Positions 42,609-51,715 of a stretch of 64,000 nt of DNA are shown here, piece by piece. The notes under the pieces were generated by a model. That model saw only the letters and a program-made list of their open reading frames with translations. It was not told the origin of the DNA and did not search any database. Position 1 is the stretch's first letter. Every line of letters starts with the position of its first letter. The DNA lies in the NCBI GenBank assembly GCA_963725505.1, contig CAVRYN010000002.1, forward strand, positions 434,001 to 498,000, given 5' to 3'. The position numbers and the translations under genes were made by a program. This DNA is from Udaeobacter sp963725505. Its GTDB lineage: Bacteria; Verrucomicrobiota; Verrucomicrobiia; Chthoniobacterales; UBA10450.

Positions 42609-43361
42609 ATGCATCGCTTCTACATTTCGGCGGAGAATTGGAACCCCGGAGCGCTGGCGTTGACTGGATCAGAGGCTCATCACGCGCGCGACGTACTGCG
42701 AGTCAGACCCGGCGAGAAGGTGGTTCTCTTCAACGGACAAGGGCGCGAAATCACTGCGGAAATTGCCGATTTTACTGGCGAAGAAATCAGACTGCGAAGA
42801 TTGCATGAAGCGGAAACGCTGCCGCTGCGGTGCCGGATCGTTCTGGGACAAGCCATTCCAAAAGGAAAAAACATGGAGCTGATCGTGCAGAAGGCGGTCG
42901 AAATCGGCGCCGCCGAAATTGCGCCGATCATTTCAGATCGCACCATTGTACAGGTCGATTCCGAAAGCGCCGCGCAAAAACAGTCGAAATGGCAGCAGAT
43001 CGCGATCGAAGCGGCCAAGCAATGCGGCCAGAATTGGCTGCCGCGGGTGCACACGCCGAAAAAATTGGCAGAATTATTTTCTGCGGCGGCGGTAGAATCA
43101 TTCGATCTTCGGCTAATCGGATCGCTCCAGCCCGATGCCCAGCACTTGAGGAAGATCCTCGCGGATTATTCGAGTGAACATCAACATCGTCCTGGGGGTG
43201 TATTGATGCTTGTTGGGCCGGAAGGCGATTTCACGCCTGCGGAGCTTGCGCTTGCGCGGTGTCACGGGTGCCAACCGATCACACTCGGCCCGATCATCCT
43301 GCGAGTGGAAACTGCGGCAATTTATTGCCTGAGTATTCTCTCCTACGAACTGCTGATTTAG
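42609..43361 (+). CDS. rsmE: 16S rRNA m3U1498 methyltransferase
   Basis: The 250-residue SPOUT methyltransferase has an N-terminal PUA-like part (HRFYISAENW, SEAHHARDVLRVRPGEKV), GQAIPKGKNMELIVQKAVE, and the knotted SAM site LVGPEGDFTPAELALA with TLGPIILRVETAAIYCL near the end. These match RsmE, which methylates U1498 of 16S rRNA. It ends the run that starts with dnaJ and is convergent with the GreA-like gene, 22 bases apart. Confidence 0.93.
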   Translation: MHRFYISAENWNPGALALTGSEAHHARDVLRVRPGEKVVLFNGQGREITAEIADFTGEEIRLRRLHEAETLPLRCRIVLGQAIPKGKNMELIVQKAVEIGAAEIAPIISDRTIVQVDSESAAQKQSKWQQIAIEAAKQCGQNWLPRVHTPKKLAELFSAAAVESFDLRLIGSLQPDAQHLRKILADYSSEHQHRPGGVLMLVGPEGDFTPAELALARCHGCQPITLGPIILRVETAAIYCLSILSYELLI

Positions 43362-43383
43362 TCAGGCGGTTGCAGCTGGGAAA

Positions 43384-45276
43384 CTACTCGGCGATCGCCG
43401 CTTCGACGGCGGCTGCGCTGGAAAGATCCGGCGTTTGCGCGCTCTGGTCCGGCGGTGCGGGGTGGATTGAGATAATCCTAAATTGGACGGCGCCGTGCTC
43501 AGTGCTCAGCGAAACAGTCTCGCCGATTTCATGACCGAGCAGCGACTGCCCAATCGCGGTTTGATAAGAAATGATGTGCCGGTCAGGGTCGCCGTCCCAC
43601 GCGCCCAAAACTGTGTAGGTTTCTTCCTTGTTCGTCTCCGCGTTACGCAGCGTGACAATTGTGCCGATGGAAACACGTGACGTGTCGGCATTCTCAAACG
43701 AAGTCCCGCGCGCGTTGTGCAGCATTTGCTCAAGCTCGGCTTTGCGTCGCATCAGAACGCTCTGCATTTGCTTGGCCGCTTTAAATTCAAAATTCTCGCT
43801 AAGATCGCCATATGATCTGGCCAGGGCGATTTCCTTGCGGTTCTCGGGAATTTTTCCTTTTACAAGTTCTTCGTATTCGGCCTTGCGCTTTTCCAGGCTG
43901 CTCCAGGAAACGATTAACGTTGCTGCCTTTTCCTGTGCTTCCACGCCTGTGATCATGCTTTCCAGTTCTGGATAAACTTTCACGATCCGCGCCAGGAGCG
44001 AGCGTTTCGTCAACTCATCGAATAGCGGGCCGAGCTGGAGCCGCCGCATCGCATCGCGCGCAAGAGCCACATCGGCGTTTTTGAACATATCGCCAAGCAA
44101 TTGCCGATCGTCGACCAGCGCACGGTGCAACTTGCTGGCGCGACCCGGAGCGTTGTGCTTTTCCCGCTCCAGCGCACCAAGAATCGCGCCGAGCAAATCT
44201 GGCGTAATCAGCTCGTTCCAATGCTCCCGTTCGCTGCACAGCCAGATGAGCATCTCGCTTGTGGCTGAATGTTCGCGAACGCTCCGCTCCAGCATTTCCC
44301 GAAGCTCAGCACGCTGTCCGCCTTCACTCAAGATGCGGGCAATTTGCGCGACCATGCGGCTATGACCCAATTCCATCAAATGTAAGGCGCGCTCCGTCCA
44401 GTGCGGAGCGAGCGTCGACGGCAACGCTTCCAAGACCCGTTTCTCTTTCGCCGCCGGCAACTTCGGCAGGATCGATATCAAGCGCTTCTCTTCCTCAAGA
44501 ATTAATTTCGAAAGGGTCGAACCAACATGGGTCGAGTGGAGTGACGGGACGCGCCCGAGCAAATCGTCGCGCGCCATGATGAGCTCGAACGCCAACTCTG
44601 GATGCATTTTCTGATTGCGCGCCGCCATGTTCTCGATGGTCACGACAATCGGCTGAAGCTGTTTTTCAGGCTCCTTAAACTGCTGATAAGATTTTATGAT
44701 CTGCTCGAGCGCCGCGATTTGCTCTTTCGGCTGTCGCGCTTTGTTGAAAGCGGCAATTAGTTCGTCAGCGTGCGACACCCCTTGGCTGCGTATTTGGATT
44801 GGCTCGGTCTTTTTCGCGGGGATGGAAAAACCCCCGCTCGCTTTCAATGCTTTCTTCGTCGATTCCCACCAGCGTTTCCATTCTGCCTCAGTAAAAACAT
44901 CGCCCACCAGCCAGTCCACAATTTGCTGGGTGGTGGCTTTGCCCTCCAAGCTTTCGAGAATGTTTCGCACCAGCGCGACCGGATTTTCCCTGGCCAAATT
45001 TTTGATCGATACAAGGTCGGTTGCCTTGCGTGCGAGAAAGTGCTCGGGCGGAAGCGGTGTAAGATTCTCCGCCGCGTACTGGACCTGCATGGGATGGGAC
45101 TTCTTGCTGGCAAAATCGATTACGATCTGATTGAACAGCAGGTTCCATTCGCGCACGCGACCGAATCCCCAACTTTTGTGCAGACAGAATGTGCCCGGCT
45201 TTAGTTTTTCCACTTGCTCGGCGGCTTTGGAGGTGAGCTTTCCCGATTCGACAAGCTTTTGTAATTCAACGTCCAT
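43384..45276 (-). CDS. greA: GreA-like transcript cleavage factor with long N-terminal extension
   Basis: The 630-residue protein carries a GreA coiled-coil and FKBP-like domain only in its last 160 residues: KIPENRKEIALARSYGDLSEN, where the acidic tip residues lie, then FEFKAAKQMQSVLMRRKAEL and GQSLLGHEIGETVSL. The first 470 residues start MDVELQKLVESGKLTSKAAE and hold KSWGFGRVREWN and helical repeats, with no named domain that I can assign. Chlamydial GreA has a similar large extension. It should rescue backtracked RNA polymerase; the extension may add a lineage-specific contact. It is divergent from terC. Confidence 0.85.
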   Translation of the reverse strand: MDVELQKLVESGKLTSKAAEQVEKLKPGTFCLHKSWGFGRVREWNLLFNQIVIDFASKKSHPMQVQYAAENLTPLPPEHFLARKATDLVSIKNLARENPVALVRNILESLEGKATTQQIVDWLVGDVFTEAEWKRWWESTKKALKASGGFSIPAKKTEPIQIRSQGVSHADELIAAFNKARQPKEQIAALEQIIKSYQQFKEPEKQLQPIVVTIENMAARNQKMHPELAFELIMARDDLLGRVPSLHSTHVGSTLSKLILEEEKRLISILPKLPAAKEKRVLEALPSTLAPHWTERALHLMELGHSRMVAQIARILSEGGQRAELREMLERSVREHSATSEMLIWLCSEREHWNELITPDLLGAILGALEREKHNAPGRASKLHRALVDDRQLLGDMFKNADVALARDAMRRLQLGPLFDELTKRSLLARIVKVYPELESMITGVEAQEKAATLIVSWSSLEKRKAEYEELVKGKIPENRKEIALARSYGDLSENFEFKAAKQMQSVLMRRKAELEQMLHNARGTSFENADTSRVSIGTIVTLRNAETNKEETYTVLGAWDGDPDRHIISYQTAIGQSLLGHEIGETVSLSTEHGAVQFRIISIHPAPPDQSAQTPDLSSAAAVEAAIAE

Positions 45277-45296
45277 TTTTGCAGAGGAGACAATAT

Positions 45297-45330
45297 CATC
45301 TCATGGCAGATACGCCATAACCGTGAGATG
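45297..45330. repeat. Nested hairpin between divergent greA-like and terC genes
   Basis: CATCTCA (45297-45303) pairs with TGAGATG (45324-45330), and TGGC pairs with GCCA inside. The position 21 bases before the GreA-like start and 53 before terC could allow a regulatory role. It does not match the yybP-ykoY manganese riboswitch that precedes many terC genes. Confidence 0.5.
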
Positions 45331-45382
45331 AGCGCGCAATTTGCGATTGCCGCGCGCCTCACCACATGAAAACCTCAGCGCG

Positions 45383-46318
45383 GTGACGACGAGCATCTGG
45401 TTTTGGATTGCCTTTCACATCGGCGTCTTGATTGCAATCGGCATCGACCTCTTTGCCTCCAAGCGCCGCGGCCGGGAACTAAGCATGCGCGCCGCGGTGC
45501 AACGCACCGCGATCTGGGTGCTCGTGTCGCTGGCGTTCAATGCCCTCGTCTGGCGCATCAAAGGACCACAGCATGGCCTGGACTTTTTTACCGGCTATCT
45601 CATCGAGTATTCGCTGAGCATGGACAACATTTTTATTTTTGTGGTGATTTTTGCGCATTTTCGCGTTCCTCCGCTCGCACAACGTCGCGTTTTGGTCTGG
45701 GGAATTGTCGGGGCACTCGTCATGCGCGGCACGATGATCCTGTGCGGTATCGCATTGGTGCAACGGTTCCATTTCGTTCTCTATCTCTTCGGTCTCTTCC
45801 TGCTCATCACAGCAGCGCGCATGTTTTTTAGAAAAGCTGCAGCGCGCGATTTCAGAGAGGGTTGGATATTGCGAACGTGCCGTCGGGTCCTTCCGATCAC
45901 GCGCGAATTCCATGCCGAGGACTTTCACGTGCGCGTGGAGGGCCGTTGGATGCTGACCCCGCTCGCTCTGACCATGATCGTGATTGAGGTCACGGACCTG
46001 ATCTTTGCCGTCGATTCGATCCCCGCGATCTTCGCGATTACGCGCGACCCGTTCATTGTGTATACGTCCAACATTTGTGCGATTCTCGGCTTGCGGTCGC
46101 TCTACTTTCTGTTGGCCGGATTGATGGATCGTTTCATTTACTTGAGAACAGGACTCGCATTCGTGCTCGCCTTCGTCGGAGTCAAAATGATTATCGCCGA
46201 CTACTTGCCGCTACCGCGGAGCCTTTCACTCGGCATCATCGTACTCATCCTCGCAGTCACCATAGGCATCTCGATGTTGAAAACGCATAACCGGAGTGCA
46301 ACCGAAGGCCGAAAATAA
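45383..46318 (+). CDS. TerC/Alx-family integral membrane protein
   Basis: The 311-residue protein has seven to nine membrane helices. It has the TerC motifs SLSMDNIFIFVVIF and VIEVTDLIFAVDSIPAIFAIT, plus NICAILGLRSLYFLL. The family includes metal efflux proteins (Mn2+ exporters such as MntP-like Alx) and tellurite resistance proteins. GTG 45383 gives the normal N-terminus; a TTG at 45341 would add 14 polar residues. A nested hairpin lies upstream. Confidence 0.85.
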   Translation: MTTSIWFWIAFHIGVLIAIGIDLFASKRRGRELSMRAAVQRTAIWVLVSLAFNALVWRIKGPQHGLDFFTGYLIEYSLSMDNIFIFVVIFAHFRVPPLAQRRVLVWGIVGALVMRGTMILCGIALVQRFHFVLYLFGLFLLITAARMFFRKAAARDFREGWILRTCRRVLPITREFHAEDFHVRVEGRWMLTPLALTMIVIEVTDLIFAVDSIPAIFAITRDPFIVYTSNICAILGLRSLYFLLAGLMDRFIYLRTGLAFVLAFVGVKMIIADYLPLPRSLSLGIIVLILAVTIGISMLKTHNRSATEGRK

Positions 46319-46358
46319 GTATTGCCTTTGCCCTTTGGAATCATTTAACTGGTTTCGA

Positions 46359-46784
46359 ATGCCTATGAAAACAATCCTTGCCCTCGCAACGGTAGCTGGC
46401 CTTGCCAGCGCAGCCTTGGCCGATATTCAAGACCCTCCGGGGAATGATTACGGGCCAACGCGCAAGCTCGGTCGCGGTATTTCGAATTTTGTCATCGCTC
46501 CGACTGACTTTTTTGTGACGGTTAACCAAGTCAACCAAACGGAAGGCAATTCCGCGGGCGCAGGTTATGGCGTTTGGCGCGGACTGGGGCGCGTGGGCGC
46601 ACGACACATAGCGGGTCTTATCGAGATTTTGACGTTCCCGTTTCCGATTTGGCATCAAAGCTATTATCCAATTCTGCCGTCGGACATCCCGTACATTCAT
46701 GCCGGCTATCCGGAATTTCCGCCTGAGGTCGGTAACGAGTCGAAATACCCCTACGTGCGCGATTCGCACCAGGATTTCAACTAG
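46359..46784 (+). CDS. Exosortase system-associated protein, TIGR04073 type
   Basis: The 141-residue protein has a signal peptide (MKTILALATVAGLASAALA). The mature region has RKLGRGISNFVIAPTDFF, VNQVNQTEGNSAGAGYG, LGRVGARHIAGLIEILTF and HAGYPEFPPEVG, which I recognise as the TIGR04073 family that tracks with exosortase/PEP-CTERM systems. The starts ATG 46359 and 46365 are equally possible. No exosortase or PEP-CTERM protein is seen in this window. The frame is open upstream from 46296 but the signal peptide fixes the start. Confidence 0.75.
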   Translation: MPMKTILALATVAGLASAALADIQDPPGNDYGPTRKLGRGISNFVIAPTDFFVTVNQVNQTEGNSAGAGYGVWRGLGRVGARHIAGLIEILTFPFPIWHQSYYPILPSDIPYIHAGYPEFPPEVGNESKYPYVRDSHQDFN

Positions 46785-46894
46785 CACTCGATTTCCGTCC
46801 AGCTTGTTTGTTGTTCGGATAGCCAGCGGCTCCCTGGCGCGTCCGCGTGCTGATCAGAAATCTTCTCTCAGACGCTGCGTGAATCTGATTAACA

Positions 46895-46983
46895 CCTCGC
46901 TTTAGCGAGGTCATGCTGAACGCTATCTCGCGCTAACCGCTTGAGCGGTTTTATTCCGCGTCAGAAAAACCGCTGAAGCGGTT
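46895..46983. repeat. Three perfect short hairpins in an intergenic stretch
   Basis: CCTCGC-TTTA-GCGAGG (46895-46910), AACCGC-TTGA-GCGGTT (46935-46950) and AACCGC-TGAA-GCGGTT (46968-46983) follow each other within 90 bases. The second is followed by TTATT, so a weak terminator for the TIGR04073 gene is possible. The last two are near-identical and look like copies of one palindromic unit. Confidence 0.65.
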
Positions 46984-47033
46984 ACCGACGTTTCGTTCGC
47001 ATTGCACACCCAGCTGAAGCAGGGTTTAGCGAC

Positions 47034-48143
47034 ATGCGTATCGTCGATTTAAGAATCGAAGACGTGGCTTTCGGCGGAAAAGGCGTCGCGCGAGAACAAG
47101 GCAAGGCCGTCTTTGTTCCGTACACTATTGAGGGCGAGCTCGTTTCGGCCGAAATCGTCCGCGAGAAAAAGCAATTTGCCGAAGCGGAACTGATCGAAGT
47201 CAAGGAAATGTCGCCGCATCGCGTAACGCCGGAGTGTCCTTATTTCGGCCGATGCGGAGGATGCGCTTACCAGCACATCAGCTACGAGCATCAGCTTGCA
47301 ATCAAATGGCGACAGGTTCGTGATGCTCTCCAGCGGATCGGCAAACTTAAGGATATTCCAATGCGGCCGATCGTCCCTTCGCCTAGGCAGTACGCATATC
47401 GCAATCGCATCACTGTTCACGCGCAGGACGGGGCAATCGGTTTTTACCGGCGCGACTCGCATAAGTTGCTCGACATCGAGCGTTGCCCGATTTCGACCGA
47501 TGAAGTGAACCCCGCGCTGACCGAATTACGCGCGCAACCATACTTGCGCGATGGACATTACACGTTGCGGGCTTCGGCCAGTTCACGCGTTTTTTCCCAA
47601 ACGAACGACGAGGTTGCCGATGCGTTACGCGCCTTGGTTGTCGATCTCGTTCCGCCGAATCAAAAACTGCTGATCGATGCTTATTGTGGCGCAGGATTTT
47701 TTGCAAAAGCGCTGCTCGACAAATTTGAGCGAGTAGTCGGTATTGATTGGGACAAATTCGCAATCGCGGCCGCAAAAGAAAACGCGACCGAGAAGGAGAC
47801 TTACATTGCCGGCGACGTCGAGATGGAGTTCGCAAGCGCCTCAAGGAACGACGGCTTTCCAGCCGTCGAGTTTGACGCGGGACGGCTGGGAGGCCGTCCT
47901 TCTTTGACTCTGATCGTGGATCCTCCCGCGACCGGGCTGAGTGCAGATGTGCGAAAGGCAATCATTGATCTTGCGCCAGCCACGTTGATTTACATCTCGT
48001 GTAATCCGCCCACATTCGCTCGCGATTTGAGAGAATTGCAGGAAAGATTCGCGCTCGAATCCGTCACACCACTCGACATGTTCCCACAAACCGCCGAGAT
48101 CGAAGTCGCCGCGCACCTGCGAGCTGTGCCACACGCATCCTGA
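47034..48143 (+). CDS. TrmA/RlmD-family RNA (uracil-5-)methyltransferase
   Basis: The 369-residue enzyme has a TRAM domain (IEDVAFGGKGVAREQGKAV), an iron-sulfur cluster set CPYFGRCGGC (Cys68, Cys74, Cys77, with a fourth Cys near 152), a SAM domain with DAYCGAGFFAKALL, VDPPATGLSADV and the catalytic ISCNPPTFARDL (Cys near 322). Members methylate uridine C5 in tRNA or 23S rRNA. Residues about 271-290 come from a palindromic repeat inserted in frame between GDVEMEF and LIVDPP, in a surface loop of the SAM domain. The start ATG 47034 immediately follows the hairpin-rich spacer. Confidence 0.87.
   Translation: MRIVDLRIEDVAFGGKGVAREQGKAVFVPYTIEGELVSAEIVREKKQFAEAELIEVKEMSPHRVTPECPYFGRCGGCAYQHISYEHQLAIKWRQVRDALQRIGKLKDIPMRPIVPSPRQYAYRNRITVHAQDGAIGFYRRDSHKLLDIERCPISTDEVNPALTELRAQPYLRDGHYTLRASASSRVFSQTNDEVADALRALVVDLVPPNQKLLIDAYCGAGFFAKALLDKFERVVGIDWDKFAIAAAKENATEKETYIAGDVEMEFASASRNDGFPAVEFDAGRLGGRPSLTLIVDPPATGLSADVRKAIIDLAPATLIYISCNPPTFARDLRELQERFALESVTPLDMFPQTAEIEVAAHLRAVPHAS
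47843..47902. repeat. Palindromic element inside the RNA methyltransferase gene
   Basis: GACGGCT-TTCC-AGCCGTC and GACGGC-TGGGAG-GCCGTC are two hairpins bounded by AAGGA.CG and CGTCCTT, about 60 bases in all. It is read in frame as residues about 271-290 with the composition of a repeat-derived segment. This is a third in-gene palindrome with a two-hairpin layout. Confidence 0.72.
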
Positions 48144-48246
48144 AGCTGATCGAAGCGCGTCCCGCGTCTTCGAAGCATTCCTCAAAGCAGGCGCCACAAA
48201 GCCGAGTTTCATTGACGGACCGCACGGCGATAAGTCCAATGGCAAG

Positions 48247-49524
48247 ATGATTTCGGTTCTGAGTCTCGCCGCGGCACTTCCGAACTGGCCGATCATGGTG
48301 CCGTTTGTGATCTTGCTGGTGGCGATCGCACTCGCTCCGCTCATCGCTCAGCGTCATTGGGAGCGTCATTACCACAAACTTTGCGTCGCTCTCGCAGGCA
48401 TAGTTTGTCTCTATTATCTCTTCATTGTTAAGCAGTCCGCGCGCGTCGTTCACGCGGGAATTGATTACGTCACCTTCATTGTCGTAGTCGGTTCTTTCTT
48501 CGTTGTCGCAGGCGGAATTCATTTGCGCGTCAAATCGCCGAGCGGCGCAATGAGGAACACTTTGTTCCTCTTTGTCGGCGCGCTCTTGGGCAATCTAATC
48601 GGCACCATCGGCGCTTCGATCCTGCTTATCCGCCCGTGGATCGCGATGAACAGAGGCCGCGTCGCGCCGATGCATATCGCGTTCTTTATTTTTCTGGTCA
48701 GCAACATCGGCGGCGCGCTGTTGCCGGTGGGTCCGCCGCTCATCCTGGGATTTCTCAAAGGCGTGCCGTTTGGCTGGACGCTGCAAAATTGCTGGCGCCA
48801 ATGGCTGATCACAGTTGCGATTGTTTTGGCCGTCTTTTTTGTCCTCGATCTTGTCAATCTTCGCGCGCGCAAAAGGGCCATTCATGAGAGCGAGATCACG
48901 CAATGGGGCTGCGACGGGTCCCAGAACTTCCTTTTTCTGCTTGCGCTTCTGGCCGCTCTCATCGCAGTGCGCGTGGGCTGGCGCGAGCCGCTCATGGTAT
49001 TGATTGCGCTGGGATCCTATTTCGCTACGCCACAGCGCATTCGTGAGGCGAACAATTTTACTTTGGCCCCGCTCAAGGAAGTCGGCTGGCTCTTTCTCGG
49101 CATTTTCGGAACGATGATTCCGGTTTTGGAATACATGGAAGGATCAGCCGAGAAACTGGGATTGACTTCCCAGACGGCATTCTTTTGGGCAACCGGCTTA
49201 CTCTCCGCATTGCTCGATAACGCGCCAACCTATCTGGCTTTTTTCGCGGCCGCGCTTGGACTTCACCACTTTAACATCAACGAACCGTCGCCGGTGGCCG
49301 ACTTTATTTCCAAAAACGGCGGCGAATTAATCGCGATCTCGCTGGGCGCAACGTTCTTTGGCGCCCTCACCTATATCGGCAACGCTCCGAACCTGCTGGT
49401 GAAAACGATTGCTGAGCATGCGCATGTTCCAACGCCGAGCTTTATCGGCTACATCTGGAAGTTCGCCCTTCCAATCCTAATTCCGGCATTTGTGTTGGTG
49501 TCGATCTTGTTCTTTCCCGGGTAG
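48247..49524 (+). CDS. Sodium/proton antiporter-like (CitM/NhaD superfamily)
   Basis: The 425-residue protein has about twelve membrane helices and belongs to the ion transporter superfamily. It has LLVAIALAPLIAQRHW, FVGALLGNLIGTIGAS, FFIFLVSNIGGALLPVG, LSALLDNAPTYLAFFAAALG and FGALTYIGNAPNLLVKTIA. The paired NxGG and NAP motifs on inverted halves fit sodium:proton antiporters of the NhaD type; arsenite or citrate transport is less likely. It lies just upstream of the kdp genes in the same direction, 101 bases away. Confidence 0.8.
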   Translation: MISVLSLAAALPNWPIMVPFVILLVAIALAPLIAQRHWERHYHKLCVALAGIVCLYYLFIVKQSARVVHAGIDYVTFIVVVGSFFVVAGGIHLRVKSPSGAMRNTLFLFVGALLGNLIGTIGASILLIRPWIAMNRGRVAPMHIAFFIFLVSNIGGALLPVGPPLILGFLKGVPFGWTLQNCWRQWLITVAIVLAVFFVLDLVNLRARKRAIHESEITQWGCDGSQNFLFLLALLAALIAVRVGWREPLMVLIALGSYFATPQRIREANNFTLAPLKEVGWLFLGIFGTMIPVLEYMEGSAEKLGLTSQTAFFWATGLLSALLDNAPTYLAFFAAALGLHHFNINEPSPVADFISKNGGELIAISLGATFFGALTYIGNAPNLLVKTIAEHAHVPTPSFIGYIWKFALPILIPAFVLVSILFFPG

Positions 49525-49625
49525 CGCAACCGTCGCTCCGGGTCAGCATTAATGTTTTTTTAACACTTTCCCGAAACACTTTAACTAACGCCACGGCGAA
49601 AGTTCGCTCAGATTTGGGTAAGTTT

Positions 49626-49718
49626 ATGAGCGAATTCATTATCGTAGGAATCATCGTCATTCTGGGCGTGAACGGGATTTACTCGCACTTTTGCGAGCAA
49701 CCGAAGGAGAAACGGTGA
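49626..49718 (+). CDS. 30-residue membrane peptide upstream of kdp
   Basis: MSEFIIVGIIVILGVNGIYS is followed by a polar tail, HFCEQPKEKR. One hydrophobic helix with a short N-terminus and charged C-terminus gives a typical small membrane peptide. It overlaps the next peptide by four bases (GTGA). The pattern (MS, Ile/Val-rich helix, Y..FC) is repeated in the next peptide, suggesting duplication. It is unlikely to be chance because three such peptides are stacked in order and translationally spaced. Confidence 0.55.
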   Translation: MSEFIIVGIIVILGVNGIYSHFCEQPKEKR

Positions 49719-49798
49719 GCGACCTCGTTTTCGCAGGAACCGTAGTTCTCTTTTTTGTCGTGAGCGCTCTTTACGTGCGCTTTTGCGACTACCTCTAG
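49715..49798 (+). CDS. 27-residue membrane peptide upstream of kdpF
   Basis: From GTG 49715: VSDLVFAGTVVLFFVVSALY then VRFCDYL. A single helix with a Cys-containing short tail, similar in plan to the preceding peptide. The GTG overlaps the preceding TGA. kdpF follows after 10 bases. Comparable tiny proteins occur next to kdpF in other phyla as I recall, but I cannot cite a family. Confidence 0.55.
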   Translation: MSDLVFAGTVVLFFVVSALYVRFCDYL

Positions 49799-49808
49799 GA
49801 GCGACCAG

Positions 49809-49892
49809 ATGGGAACAATCATCGTCGGGATCATCGCGCTGCTGCTGTTTGCGTACCTCTTCATCGCGATGATCCGCCCGGAGAAATTCTAA
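49809..49892 (+). CDS. kdpF: KdpF, small subunit of the K+ ATPase
   Basis: The 27-residue peptide MGTIIVGIIALLLFAYLFIA ending MIRPEKF matches KdpF, which stabilises the KdpABC complex in the membrane. Its ATG is at 49809, its TAA at 49890-49892, and kdpA starts ten bases later with AAGGA between. Confidence 0.85.
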   Translation: MGTIIVGIIALLLFAYLFIAMIRPEKF

Positions 49893-49902
49893 GGAATCGA
49901 TT

Positions 49903-51702
<1,800 letters not shown>

Positions 51703-51715
51703 GGATCGACAATCA

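Noticed and set aside
45276..45383. yybP-ykoY manganese riboswitch upstream of terC
   Set aside because: A hairpin is present, but the conserved riboswitch core sequences are not seen.
46895..46983. CRISPR-like array
   Set aside because: The units are self-complementary, irregularly spaced and only three in number, with no cas genes nearby.
49525..49625. c-di-AMP (ydaO) riboswitch before the kdp genes
   Set aside because: The spacer is only about 100 bases and lacks the conserved structure; only a T-rich patch is visible.
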